Source: Streptomyces sp. NBC_00083
GTDB taxonomy: Bacteria; Actinomycetota; Actinomycetes; Streptomycetales; Streptomycetaceae
DNA length: 64,000 bases
Reading direction: 5' to 3'
NCBI RefSeq assembly: GCF_026343295.1
Contig: NZ_JAPELY010000001.1
Location: forward strand, 62,001-126,000
The stretch's first letter is position 1, and every line of letters begins with the position of its first letter. Shown here piece by piece: positions 43,073 through 51,207 of the stretch. The translations under genes were made by a program, and so were the position numbers. The notes below the pieces were generated by a model. It ran no database searches and had not been told where the DNA came from. It saw only the letters and a list, made by a program, of their open reading frames with translations.

Positions 43073-44458
43073 ATGCGTCGACGACGTCATCGAGCGGCCA
43101 CCTTCACGACGAGCGTTCTGGTGGCGGGTGCTCTCTTCAGCCTCGCTCTCGCGCCCGGACCCGACGCCACCCACCCGGCGGGGGGAGCGGAACCCGTCCA
43201 CCCGTCGGGCGGATCCGGCGTCACGCGCCCCGTCCCCGCACCCGGAGCCACCCCACCGGCCGGCGGCGCCCAGGCCACCCCGCCGGCGGGCGGGCCGCAG
43301 GCCACCCGGCCGGGGAGCGGGGCCGATCCGCCCGGCGGGCATCCCGTCGCGAACTTCGGGGCGTTCCTGGACTCCGGGCTCCTCGGCGTCAAGCGGATCC
43401 CGGCGCTGGAGAAGTGGCTCGGCGGCGCGGACATCAAGGTCGGGCACACCTATCTGCCCGGCAACACCTGGTCCGACATCGAGGGCCGGGCCGGGTTCCT
43501 CGACGACTGGGCCTCCTGGCGCAGGGCGCGCGCCGACCGCACCCTCGTCCTCAACGTGCCGATGCAGGCGCTCAACGAGGCCGGCATCCCCGACAGCCGG
43601 GTGCGGCAGCTCCTCGCCAAGGGCGCCGCGGGGGAGTTCGACGAGCACTTCACGCGGCTGGCGGAGCGGCTGGTCGAGCTCAAGATCCCGGAGACGGTGA
43701 TCGTGCTCGGCTGGGAGATGAACGGCACCACGTACACCCACCGCTGCGGCCCGGACCCGGCGGCGTGGAAGACGTACTGGAAGCGGGCGGTCGCCGCGAT
43801 GCGGGCGGTCCCGGGGCAGAAGTTCCGCTTCGACTTCACGCCGAGCCGCGGCCGGGACGCGGTGCCGTGGACCGAGTGCTACCCCGGTGACGACGTCGTC
43901 GACATCATCGGCATGGACTCCTACGACCAGCCGCGCGGCATGGACTTCGACAAGCAGGTCAAGGAGCCGTACGGGCTCCAGCAGCACGTGGACTTCGCCG
44001 CCGCGCACCACAAGCCCGTCTCCTATCCGGAGTGGGGGCTCTTCCACAACGGCGACAACCCCGAGTACATGCGGCGCATGCTGGCCTGGATGGACGTGCA
44101 CAAGCCCGTCTACAACACCATCACCGACTACTGCCCGCACGGCGTGTGGGGGTGCGCCGACAACCCGCAGTCCTCGGAGGTCTACCGCGCGCTCCTGTTC
44201 GGCCGCACCGACGCGACCCCCCAGCCCTCGGCCCCGGTCAGCCCGCTGCCGTCGGCCCCGGTGAGTCCGCTGCCCTCCGCCCCCGTCAGCCCGCTGCCCT
44301 CGACCCCCGCCAGCCCGCAGCCGGCCGCGCCCGCGCCGGTCGCGCAGACGCCGAAGCCGCCGGAGAAGTGCGCGCCGGTCGATCTCGGTTCGTGGGTGGA
44401 GTACTGGATCGGGGGCAAGCTCTGCCTCCGCTTCGACTGGTTCTCACGCCGGTCCTGA
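43073..44458 (+). CDS. Secreted GH26-like glycosidase
   Basis: 461 residues. An N-terminal signal (TFTTSVLVAGALFSLALAPG) is followed by a Pro/Gly/Thr-rich linker. The catalytic (beta/alpha)8-type domain has GHTYLPGNTWSDIEG, the acid/base glutamate in VLGWEMNGTTYTHRCG, IIGMDSYDQPRGMDFD and the nucleophile glutamate in SYPEWGLFHNGD. These match the GH26 superfamily (endo-beta-mannanase/related). C-terminally PVSPLPSA repeats three times, then a conserved-looking end with two cysteines. It has a paralogue at 60776-61804. A role in trimming the neighbouring operon's polysaccharide is plausible but inferred. Confidence 0.85.
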   Translation: MRRRRHRAATFTTSVLVAGALFSLALAPGPDATHPAGGAEPVHPSGGSGVTRPVPAPGATPPAGGAQATPPAGGPQATRPGSGADPPGGHPVANFGAFLDSGLLGVKRIPALEKWLGGADIKVGHTYLPGNTWSDIEGRAGFLDDWASWRRARADRTLVLNVPMQALNEAGIPDSRVRQLLAKGAAGEFDEHFTRLAERLVELKIPETVIVLGWEMNGTTYTHRCGPDPAAWKTYWKRAVAAMRAVPGQKFRFDFTPSRGRDAVPWTECYPGDDVVDIIGMDSYDQPRGMDFDKQVKEPYGLQQHVDFAAAHHKPVSYPEWGLFHNGDNPEYMRRMLAWMDVHKPVYNTITDYCPHGVWGCADNPQSSEVYRALLFGRTDATPQPSAPVSPLPSAPVSPLPSAPVSPLPSTPASPQPAAPAPVAQTPKPPEKCAPVDLGSWVEYWIGGKLCLRFDWFSRRS

Positions 44459-45610
44459 GGACGCCGGTCCTGAGGACGCCGGTCCTGAGGACGCCGGCTC
44501 CGCGGCGGGGCGGCTCCGCTCGTCCCGCCGCCGGCGCAGTTCGCGCAGCGCGGCGCCCGCGCGGCGGCGGAGCCGGGCGTGCAGCGCACTGGCCCACAGC
44601 AGCGGCAGCGTGCGCCGCCGCGCGAGCAGGAAGCGCTGGTTGACGAGGACCTCGGGCCGCCAGTGCTGTTTGTACGGTTCGTTGCCGCGCAGCATGCTCA
44701 GGGAGGCCCGGCCGCTGCCGTCGATCCGCTGGGCGCAGGCCCGCAGCAGCATCGTGGCCACGTCCACCTTGCGGCCGCGCAGGCCCGGGTGGGCGCCGTA
44801 CAGGTAGCCGCCCGCGAGCGCCGGGGAGAGCAGCGTCAGATCGGCCGCCACGACCTCCCCGTCGAGGCGGAACTCGGTGACCACCGCGTCGCCGTGGCGG
44901 CTCATCTCGCCCACCGCGCGCGCCAGATGCTCCTCGAAGCGCGGGCGGGTGTGCTCGCGGGTCACCCCACGGCCCTGCCACTGGAGGCCGTGCAGTTCGA
45001 GCAGGGTGCGCAGGGCGCCGGGCACCTCGTCGGGCGGCACGTCGCGCTGCTCGATGCCCAGCGCGTCGATCTTGCGGAGCTTGGCGCGGGCGCGCTGGGC
45101 CCGGTTGGCGGGCAGGCGCCCGAGGAGTACGTCCATGCCGGCGGCGGGCAGTTCGAGGCAGCCCGAGTCCGTCAGCCGGTGCCGACGGCCGGGCCAGGCG
45201 GCGTGGATGCGTTCCGCCGCCGCGCCGGGCCGTACCTCGCCCAGGTCGATCAGGGCGCCACGCGCCGAGGCCATCAGGGCGCCGGTGAGGGCGGCCGCGG
45301 CCTCCTCGGCGCGGTCGTCGTCCAGGAGGACATCGGTGAAGTCGGAGATGGGGCCGCCGAGCGGCACCAGGGCGGGCAGCGGGCGCAGCACCCGCATCAG
45401 GGGGGCCGCGCCGATCAACTCGTCGTCCCGGTACACCAGATGGACGCGCAGCCGGCCCGGCGTCCCGTACGAGAGCCACCACGAGTGCAGCCACGCGTGG
45501 CTCTGGAACGGAGTCGCCGTCGAGCAACGGCCGTGCAGGCGACGCCAGTTCGGGGCGAGGTCGGCGAAGGGGAGCTCCTCGGCGCACACCTCCACGCGGA
45601 GCCGGGACAC
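44444..45610 (-). CDS. GNAT/FemAB-like acyltransferase of the glycan operon (CelD/BcsL-like)
   Basis: 388 residues. N-terminal LHGRCSTATPFQSHAWLHSW and YRDDELIGAAPLMRV match the first part of the CelD/BcsL-type acetyltransferase family seen in polysaccharide clusters. The GNAT core is at about 180-330 (HGDAVVTEFRLDGEVVAADL, GYLYGAHPGLRGRKVDVATM). The C-terminus is basic, then a tandem ASSGP tail encoded by the 15-base repeat. It is the last gene of the operon; its GTG overlaps the chain-length gene stop by one base. It probably acylates a sugar or precursor; the substrate is unknown. Confidence 0.82.
   Translation of the reverse strand: MSRLRVEVCAEELPFADLAPNWRRLHGRCSTATPFQSHAWLHSWWLSYGTPGRLRVHLVYRDDELIGAAPLMRVLRPLPALVPLGGPISDFTDVLLDDDRAEEAAAALTGALMASARGALIDLGEVRPGAAAERIHAAWPGRRHRLTDSGCLELPAAGMDVLLGRLPANRAQRARAKLRKIDALGIEQRDVPPDEVPGALRTLLELHGLQWQGRGVTREHTRPRFEEHLARAVGEMSRHGDAVVTEFRLDGEVVAADLTLLSPALAGGYLYGAHPGLRGRKVDVATMLLRACAQRIDGSGRASLSMLRGNEPYKQHWRPEVLVNQRFLLARRRTLPLLWASALHARLRRRAGAALRELRRRRDERSRPAAEPASSGPASSGPASSGPA
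44446..44490. repeat. 15-base tandem repeat in overlapping gene ends
   Basis: Three perfect copies of ACGCCGGTCCTGAGG in tandem (44446-44460, 44461-44475, 44476-44490) plus a partial fourth. The first copy holds the stop of the GH26-like gene. On the minus strand the array encodes the ASSGP repeats ending the GNAT-like protein. Confidence 0.92.
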
Positions 45611-46275
45611 TAGCCGACCTCCTGCGGTACGGAGGCCGCGCCGGCCGGTCCCGGGACCGCCGCCACGAACTCGTTCTCGGTGCCGGCGCGGCGGCGCGGC
45701 CGGGTCAGGAGGGCGAGCCCGCCGAGCAGTCCGCCCGCGCAGCCGCCGACCAGCGCGGTGAGCGCGGCCGAGGGGGACGAGGGGGTCAGGGGCTTGGCGG
45801 CGCGCGAGAACTGCACCACGCGCACCCCGGTGTCCTTCTGGCTGTGGGCGCCGTTGACGGTGAGCGCGCGGGCCACCGCGTTGGCCATGGCGGCGGCGTC
45901 CGCGGCCCGCGACGAGCTGGCGGTGATCGCGATCATCGGGGCGTCGGGCGAGGTCGCCGTCTGCACGCCGGCGCGCAGTGTGGCCGCGCTGACCCCCGCC
46001 CACACCTGGGCGTCGCCGATCACGGCGACCTCGGTCGCGACCCGGCCGTAGGCCTGTGCGAAGCCGAGGGCGACCGACGGGTCGGCCTTCTCGGCGGGGG
46101 TGACCACGACATAGCTGGTCGCGCTGTACTCGGGCGTCTGCACCACGCCGTAGGCACCGCCGGCCGCCGCGCCGAGCAGCGCGCACACGGGCAGCGGCCA
46201 CCAGCGCGGCAGCGACCGGGCGCGCAGCGGACCGCGGGTGCCGTGCTGTTGGCGCGGGCCGGAGACTCTGCTCAT
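45610..46275 (-). CDS. Wzz-like chain-length/polysaccharide co-polymerase protein
   Basis: 221 residues with two membrane helices (PLPVCALLGAAAGGAYGVVQ near the N-terminus; TALVGGCAGGLLGGLALL near the C-terminus) flanking an extracytoplasmic domain (SYVVVTPAEKADPSVALG, ITASSSRAADAAAMANAVAR). This is the Wzz/capsule chain-length determinant topology, without a tyrosine kinase domain. The ATG overlaps the glycosyltransferase stop as ATGA. It probably regulates polymer length with the ligase/polymerase encoded upstream. Confidence 0.85.
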   Translation of the reverse strand: MSRVSGPRQQHGTRGPLRARSLPRWWPLPVCALLGAAAGGAYGVVQTPEYSATSYVVVTPAEKADPSVALGFAQAYGRVATEVAVIGDAQVWAGVSAATLRAGVQTATSPDAPMIAITASSSRAADAAAMANAVARALTVNGAHSQKDTGVRVVQFSRAAKPLTPSSPSAALTALVGGCAGGLLGGLALLTRPRRRAGTENEFVAAVPGPAGAASVPQEVG

Positions 46276-47498
46276 CTGGACTCTTCTTTCTCCGAGGTGT
46301 TCGTCGTGAGGTGCGCGGCGCCGGGAGCGGTCCCGGGCGCCGCGTCGTAGGCCGGGCGGGGCAGCGGCACACGGGCCGCCGCCGCCTCGTACACCCGGAC
46401 CAGCTGGGCGGAGGTCGTGGTGACGCGGTAGCGGTGCACCGCGCCCGGCACGGGCAGCCGGGTGCGGCCCGCCTCCTGGAGCGTGCGCAGGGCGCCGGTG
46501 AACGCGGCGGCCGTGCGGCCGGTGCGCAGGGCGCCGGGCACGGAGCCCGCCGGCAGGTCGTCGATGGCCGGGCAGGTCACGTACGCCACCGGGAGCCCGG
46601 CCGCGAGCCCCTCCACGACGGCGAGGCCGAACGCCTCCTCGCCGGAGGGTGAGGCCAGGCAGTCCACCGCGGAGAGCACCCCGGGCAGCGTGAGCCGCGC
46701 GCCGCCCGGCGCGGGAGTGTCCCCGGGCGCGTCCTGCGGGCATTCGCCCGCGAAGACCACCCGGCCGGCCACGCCGAGCCGTTCGGCGCGCTCCCGCAGC
46801 GGCTGCTCCTGTTCGCCGCCGCCCGCGAACACCAGCCAGGCATCGGTGAGTTGGGCGAGCGCGTCGAGCAGGACGTGGAACCGTTTGCCCGCCGCGAGCC
46901 TGCCGACCGCGCCGATCGTGAACGCGCCGTCGGGCAGGCCGAGCCGACGGCGTACGGTCGCGCGCGCGTCGGGGTCGAACGCGAACCGCGCGGCGTCGAT
47001 GCCGTTCGGCACGACCTGGATGCGGCGCTGCGGCACGCCCCAGCGCGCGAGGCGCCGGGCGATGGTGGGGGAGACCGCGACGGTCGCCGTGCCGAGCCGC
47101 TCGCTCGCCAGGTAGAGGCCGCGTACGCCGGGGCCGAGGGGGCGGCCCTCCATGCGGGCCTCGCCGAGCGAGTGCTCGGTGGCGACGACGGTCCGCACCC
47201 CGGCGAGCCGGGCCGCGAGGCGCCCGTACAGGCAGGCCCGGTAGAGATGGGTGTGGACGAGGTCGTAGGAGCCGTCCGCGATGAGCCGGGTGAGCCGGGG
47301 CAGCGCCGCGAGGTCGCGGTTGCCCGCCATGGCGAGGTCGCGGACCCGGCCGCCGTCGGCGGTGATGGCGCGGGCCACGGCGCCCGGGTTGGTCAGGGTG
47401 ATCACGTCGGCCTCGTACGGCAAGTGGCGCAGCAGCAGGCGCAGTTGCTGCTCGGCGCCGCCGACGCCGAGGCCGGTGATGACGTGCAGGACCTTCAC
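46272..47498 (-). CDS. GT4-family glycosyltransferase
   Basis: 408 residues, GT-B fold. The N-terminal acceptor domain is VKVLHVITGLGVGGAEQQLR with DLVHTHLYRACLYGRLAARL. The C-terminal donor-binding domain has VVPNGIDAARF, GAVGRLAAGKRFHVLLDALA and the EX7E-like segment EEAFGLAVVEGLAAGLPV. It is cytosolic and adds a sugar to the lipid-linked repeat unit. GTG 47498 overlaps the deacetylase stop as GTGA. Sugar specificity is unknown. Confidence 0.9.
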   Translation of the reverse strand: MKVLHVITGLGVGGAEQQLRLLLRHLPYEADVITLTNPGAVARAITADGGRVRDLAMAGNRDLAALPRLTRLIADGSYDLVHTHLYRACLYGRLAARLAGVRTVVATEHSLGEARMEGRPLGPGVRGLYLASERLGTATVAVSPTIARRLARWGVPQRRIQVVPNGIDAARFAFDPDARATVRRRLGLPDGAFTIGAVGRLAAGKRFHVLLDALAQLTDAWLVFAGGGEQEQPLRERAERLGVAGRVVFAGECPQDAPGDTPAPGGARLTLPGVLSAVDCLASPSGEEAFGLAVVEGLAAGLPVAYVTCPAIDDLPAGSVPGALRTGRTAAAFTGALRTLQEAGRTRLPVPGAVHRYRVTTTSAQLVRVYEAAAARVPLPRPAYDAAPGTAPGAAHLTTNTSEKEESR

Positions 47499-48280
47499 GG
47501 GCCCTCCGCGAGGTCGGCGGGGTCGTCGCGGCGCCAGCGGTGCAGGCTGCGCTTGAGCTGGAGGCGCCAGGCGGTGTCGCGCTCCCCGACGTGGACGCGG
47601 GGCAGGGCGAAGCGGCCGGTGAGCGGGCCCGGATCGATGGCGCAGGCGTACTGGTAGCCGGCCGCGCGGACCGCGTCGGCAGCGCGCACGTCGACGGCGC
47701 CGTACGGGTAGCAGAAGCCCGTCACGTCGTGGCCGGTGAGCTCCTTGAGCAGCTGCCGGCTGTCGCGGACCTCGCGGCGCAGGGTGTCCTCGTCGGCGTC
47801 GACCAGGTCCACGTGGCGCAGGCCGTGCGAGGCGACCTCCATGCCCCAGGTGACGGCCTGCTGGATGCCGCGCTCGTCGAGGAGGGGCCGGCGCGGGCCG
47901 AGCGGGTCCCACTCGTTGGTGGCGCCCAGCAGGCCCGGCAGCACGAACACGGTCGCGGTGCACTCGTAGCGGCGCAGCAGCGGCAGCACCTCGCTCGTGA
48001 AGTCGGCGTACCCGTCGTCGAAGGTGAGGCCGACCAGACCGCGGGCGGTGCCGGCGGCACGGGCCCGCAGGAGTTCGGCCATCCCGACGCCCGTGAGGCC
48101 GTGCCGGCGCAGCCAGCGCAGCTGGCGTTCGAAGCGGGGCGGCGAGACGGTGATGCGGTAGGGATCGTCCGTGGTGTGGGACACCGAGTGGTACATGGCC
48201 ACCCACAGCGGTGCGGCGGGGCGCGGTCTCGAACCAGTCAGTGGACCTCGTGGGTCGCCGACTGCCGTGTCAACGGGCAT
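47495..48280 (-). CDS. Polysaccharide deacetylase (NodB/CE4)
   Basis: 261 residues. The CE4 motifs are present: GLTFDDGYADFTSEV (motif 1, Asp-Asp), EVASHGLRHVDLV (motif 2, metal histidines) and GFCYPYGAVD (motif 3). No signal peptide is obvious, so the enzyme may act on a lipid-linked precursor inside the cell. It would remove N-acetyl groups, giving a cationic polymer. The start overlaps the flippase 3' end by 11 bases. Confidence 0.9.
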   Translation of the reverse strand: MPVDTAVGDPRGPLTGSRPRPAAPLWVAMYHSVSHTTDDPYRITVSPPRFERQLRWLRRHGLTGVGMAELLRARAAGTARGLVGLTFDDGYADFTSEVLPLLRRYECTATVFVLPGLLGATNEWDPLGPRRPLLDERGIQQAVTWGMEVASHGLRHVDLVDADEDTLRREVRDSRQLLKELTGHDVTGFCYPYGAVDVRAADAVRAAGYQYACAIDPGPLTGRFALPRVHVGERDTAWRLQLKRSLHRWRRDDPADLAEGP

Positions 48281-49886
48281 GCCTGAGCTTTCGTGTGACG
48301 GGACGGAACAGCAGACAGAACTCCCTGACCCGCAGCAGACGGGCCACGACGGCGAAGGTGACGGCCGCGGCGAGGGCGCCGAAGGCCGTGGCGAACAAGG
48401 GACTTGACGGCGCGGACGCCCCCCACCAGGCGGCGGCGGTGGCGCCGCACGCGGCGACGACGAGACGGGCGAGCTGGCCGCCCACCCAGCGCACGGACAG
48501 CGCGGTGCGGCGCCGTCCGCTGCCCCACAGCAGGAGCAGCGCGGTCAGCGTGATGCCGAGCGCGTTGGCGGCGGCGATGCCGGGCGCGCCCCACACGGGG
48601 ACGGCGAGCGTGCCGGCGACGGCGGTCACGGTGAGCCCGGCGAGCATGGCGCAGGCCGGGAACCACAGGGGGCGGGCCTCGGAGAAGTACGAGCGGGCCA
48701 GCACCCCGACGAGGGTCTGGCCGAGCAGTCCGAGCGCGTACACCCGCATCACGGCGGCGGTGGCCGCGGTGTCGTGGGCGGTGAACGCGCCGCGCTGGAA
48801 CAGGAGATGGATGATCTGCGGGGCGCACGCCACCACCACCGAGGCGCCGAGCAGCACGATGGTGCCCGCCACGATCAGGTCGCTCTCCACGCGCCGCCTG
48901 GCGCGTTCGGTGTCGCCGGCGGCGAGGGCGCGCGCGATGAGAGGGAAGGTGACGGTGCACAGCATCAGGGAGAGCACCATCGGCATCTGCGCCACCTTCT
49001 GGGCGTAGTTGAGGTGCGAGATGGCCCCGGCGGGCAGCGGCGCGGCGAGGAAGCGTTCGATGAGGACCTGTGTCTGGCGGCTCAGGGCGAACACCACGAT
49101 GGGGGCGACCAGCGCGAGGCGCAGGGCGCCCGCGTTGCTGTCGCCGGGCTCGCGCCGCGCGGCGGGCACGGTGGCCGGCCGCTCCCGGTGGTGCCAGCTG
49201 CGCCACAGCGCGGGGAGCTGGATGAGCACCATGAGGACGCCGCCGAGCGCGACCCCGGCCGCCGCGGCCCGTACCCCCCAGGCCCCGCCGAGCAGCAGGA
49301 GCAGGGCGATGATGCCCACGTTGTACGCGACGTAGATGGAGGCGGGCGCGAGGAAGCGGCCGTGTCCGCGCAGCGCGGCGCTGCAGTAGCCGGTGAGCCC
49401 GAAGGTGAAGACGCAGGTCGCGGTGAGCCGGGTGCAGTCGACGGCGAGGTCGGCGCGGGGCAGCCCGGGGGCGAGGACGGCGACCACGGCGGGCGCGGCG
49501 GCGATGACGACGGCGGCGCCCGCGGTGAGGGCGAGGGTGAGCCGGGGCAGGGTGGCGGCGACCAGGGCGCGGACCGGGTCGGGTCCGGGGCGGCCGCGTT
49601 TGACGAGGGCGAGGCTGAACGCCGGTACGAGGACGAAGGCGAGCCCGTCCTCGATCAGCAGGGTCGCGGCGACCTCGGGGACGGTCCAGGCGACGAGGAA
49701 CGCGTCGGTGTCGGTGTCGGCGCCGAAGACGTGCGCGAAGGCCTGGTCGCGGAGGAGCCCGAGGACGGCTCCGGCGACGGTGAGGACGGCGGTCAGGAAC
49801 GCGGCCCGCGCCAACAGCCGCCCCGATGAGCCGGGTTCGGGGGGCGCGGCGGGCGCCGGCAGCAGGGGGCGGGCGGTCTCCGTCAC
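48270..49886 (-). CDS. MurJ/MviN-type lipid flippase of the glycan operon
   Basis: 538 residues with about 13-14 membrane helices. Family segments are GLLRDQAFAHVFGADTDTDA near the N-terminus, SHLNYAQKVAQMPMVLSLML in the middle and LLFQRGAFTAHDTAATAAVM. In this operon it is best seen as the Wzx-equivalent that flips the lipid-linked repeat unit, rather than the housekeeping MurJ. GTG at 49886 overlaps the ligase/polymerase stop as GTGA. Confidence 0.88.
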   Translation of the reverse strand: MTETARPLLPAPAAPPEPGSSGRLLARAAFLTAVLTVAGAVLGLLRDQAFAHVFGADTDTDAFLVAWTVPEVAATLLIEDGLAFVLVPAFSLALVKRGRPGPDPVRALVAATLPRLTLALTAGAAVVIAAAPAVVAVLAPGLPRADLAVDCTRLTATCVFTFGLTGYCSAALRGHGRFLAPASIYVAYNVGIIALLLLLGGAWGVRAAAAGVALGGVLMVLIQLPALWRSWHHRERPATVPAARREPGDSNAGALRLALVAPIVVFALSRQTQVLIERFLAAPLPAGAISHLNYAQKVAQMPMVLSLMLCTVTFPLIARALAAGDTERARRRVESDLIVAGTIVLLGASVVVACAPQIIHLLFQRGAFTAHDTAATAAVMRVYALGLLGQTLVGVLARSYFSEARPLWFPACAMLAGLTVTAVAGTLAVPVWGAPGIAAANALGITLTALLLLWGSGRRRTALSVRWVGGQLARLVVAACGATAAAWWGASAPSSPLFATAFGALAAAVTFAVVARLLRVREFCLLFRPVTRKLRHAR

Positions 49887-51205
49887 GTCGTGGCCGTCCC
49901 TCGCGTCGCGAGGGCCCACCACGCGGCGAGGCCGAGGACGAGCGCGGTCAGGGCGGTGGAGGGGCCGCCGATGTCACCGTAGAAGAAGTCGACGAGGAGC
50001 CAGGTCAGGAGGCCGGTGGCGACGAGCGCGCAGTCCAGCGGCGCGCCAAGGCGGCGCGCCCGGTGCAGTCTGCGCGCCCCGGCGACCAGGAGCGCCGCCC
50101 AGCCGCCGACGAGGGTGACCACGCCGATGAGGCCCTGCTCGCTCAGGACGAGGAGGTACATGTTGTGTGGGGAGAGCAGGGGCTGGCGCTTGAAGGCGGC
50201 GCCGGCGCCCGCGGTGTCGCTGCCGGAGGACAGGGCGAGCGAGGAGTTCGCGTCGCGGTGGTCGGGGAAGCCCTTCAACCCCACGCCGGTGAGCGGGGAT
50301 TGACGCCACATCAGTTCCGCCGCCGCCCACATCGTGTATCGGTCGGTGACGGACTGGTCGGGGGCGCTCTCGACCTGGGTGATGCTGGAGAGGCGTTCCT
50401 GGAGCATCTGGCTGCCGGAGCCGCTGGCGCCGACGAGGACGACGGTCGCGGCGGCCAGCGCCGCCAGGACGACGAGGGCGCGCCGCACCCCGGAGAGCAC
50501 GAGCACCGTGCAGGCCGCGACGGCCGTGGCGATCCAGGCGCCGCGGCTGAACGACACGGCGAGCGGGACGAGGAGCAGCGCGGCGCAGCCGAGCGCGGCC
50601 CGGCGCCGGCCGCGGCTCGCGCCCGGCGTCGGGTCGAGGGCGAGGCCGATCGCGCAGAGCAGTCCGCAGGAGACCACGGTGGACATGCCCATGATGTCGG
50701 AGGCGCCGAAGGTGCCGACCGCGCGGATGTCCTCGCCCATGTAGGAGGCGCCGGTCGACGTCAGGTACTGCTGGACGCCGACGCCGCCCTCGAACAGGGC
50801 GAGCCCGATCACGGCGCACGCCGCGAGCCGGAAGTCGTCGCGGTCGCGCAGCAGGAGCAGCACGGCGAGCGGGACAAGGACGAAGATCTGGAGGTAGCGG
50901 CCGAGCCCGGCGATCGCGGTGGACGGGTCGGCGGCGCCCATCGCGGCCACGCAGATCCCCGTCACCGGCAGGCCCATGACGATCGCGGCCCGCCGGCTCA
51001 GCGGCCGCTCGCCCGAGCGCACCACCGCCAGCAGCGCCCACAGGACGAGCACGGCGCACGCGGCGTCGGCGGCGGTCGCCGAACCGTCGCCGCCCAGCGG
51101 GGGAGTGGCGAGCAGGGCGATCACCGCGAGCAGCGGCAGCAGGTGCGGGGCCCGGCGCGCGGGGGCGGAGAGCGGCAGCGGCGGCGCGGCCGCGACGGCG
51201 TGCAC
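49883..51205 (-). CDS. O-antigen ligase/polymerase (Wzy/WaaL-like) family protein
   Basis: 440 residues, roughly a dozen hydrophobic helices, and a large loop SSITQVESAPDQSVTDRYTM with MWRQSPLTGVGLKGFP and SPHNMYLLVLSEQGLIGVVT, the pattern of the Wzy_C/O-antigen ligase family. It should polymerise or transfer the flipped repeat units outside the membrane. GTG at 51205 follows GGGAG and starts two bases after the sugar transferase stop. Confidence 0.87.
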   Translation of the reverse strand: MHAVAAAPPLPLSAPARRAPHLLPLLAVIALLATPPLGGDGSATAADAACAVLVLWALLAVVRSGERPLSRRAAIVMGLPVTGICVAAMGAADPSTAIAGLGRYLQIFVLVPLAVLLLLRDRDDFRLAACAVIGLALFEGGVGVQQYLTSTGASYMGEDIRAVGTFGASDIMGMSTVVSCGLLCAIGLALDPTPGASRGRRRAALGCAALLLVPLAVSFSRGAWIATAVAACTVLVLSGVRRALVVLAALAAATVVLVGASGSGSQMLQERLSSITQVESAPDQSVTDRYTMWAAAELMWRQSPLTGVGLKGFPDHRDANSSLALSSGSDTAGAGAAFKRQPLLSPHNMYLLVLSEQGLIGVVTLVGGWAALLVAGARRLHRARRLGAPLDCALVATGLLTWLLVDFFYGDIGGPSTALTALVLGLAAWWALATRGTATT

Positions 51206-51207
51206 GG

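Noticed and set aside
48270..49886. Housekeeping MurJ
   Set aside because: The gene is coupled within a polysaccharide operon that otherwise lacks a flippase, so a Wzx-type role is more likely.
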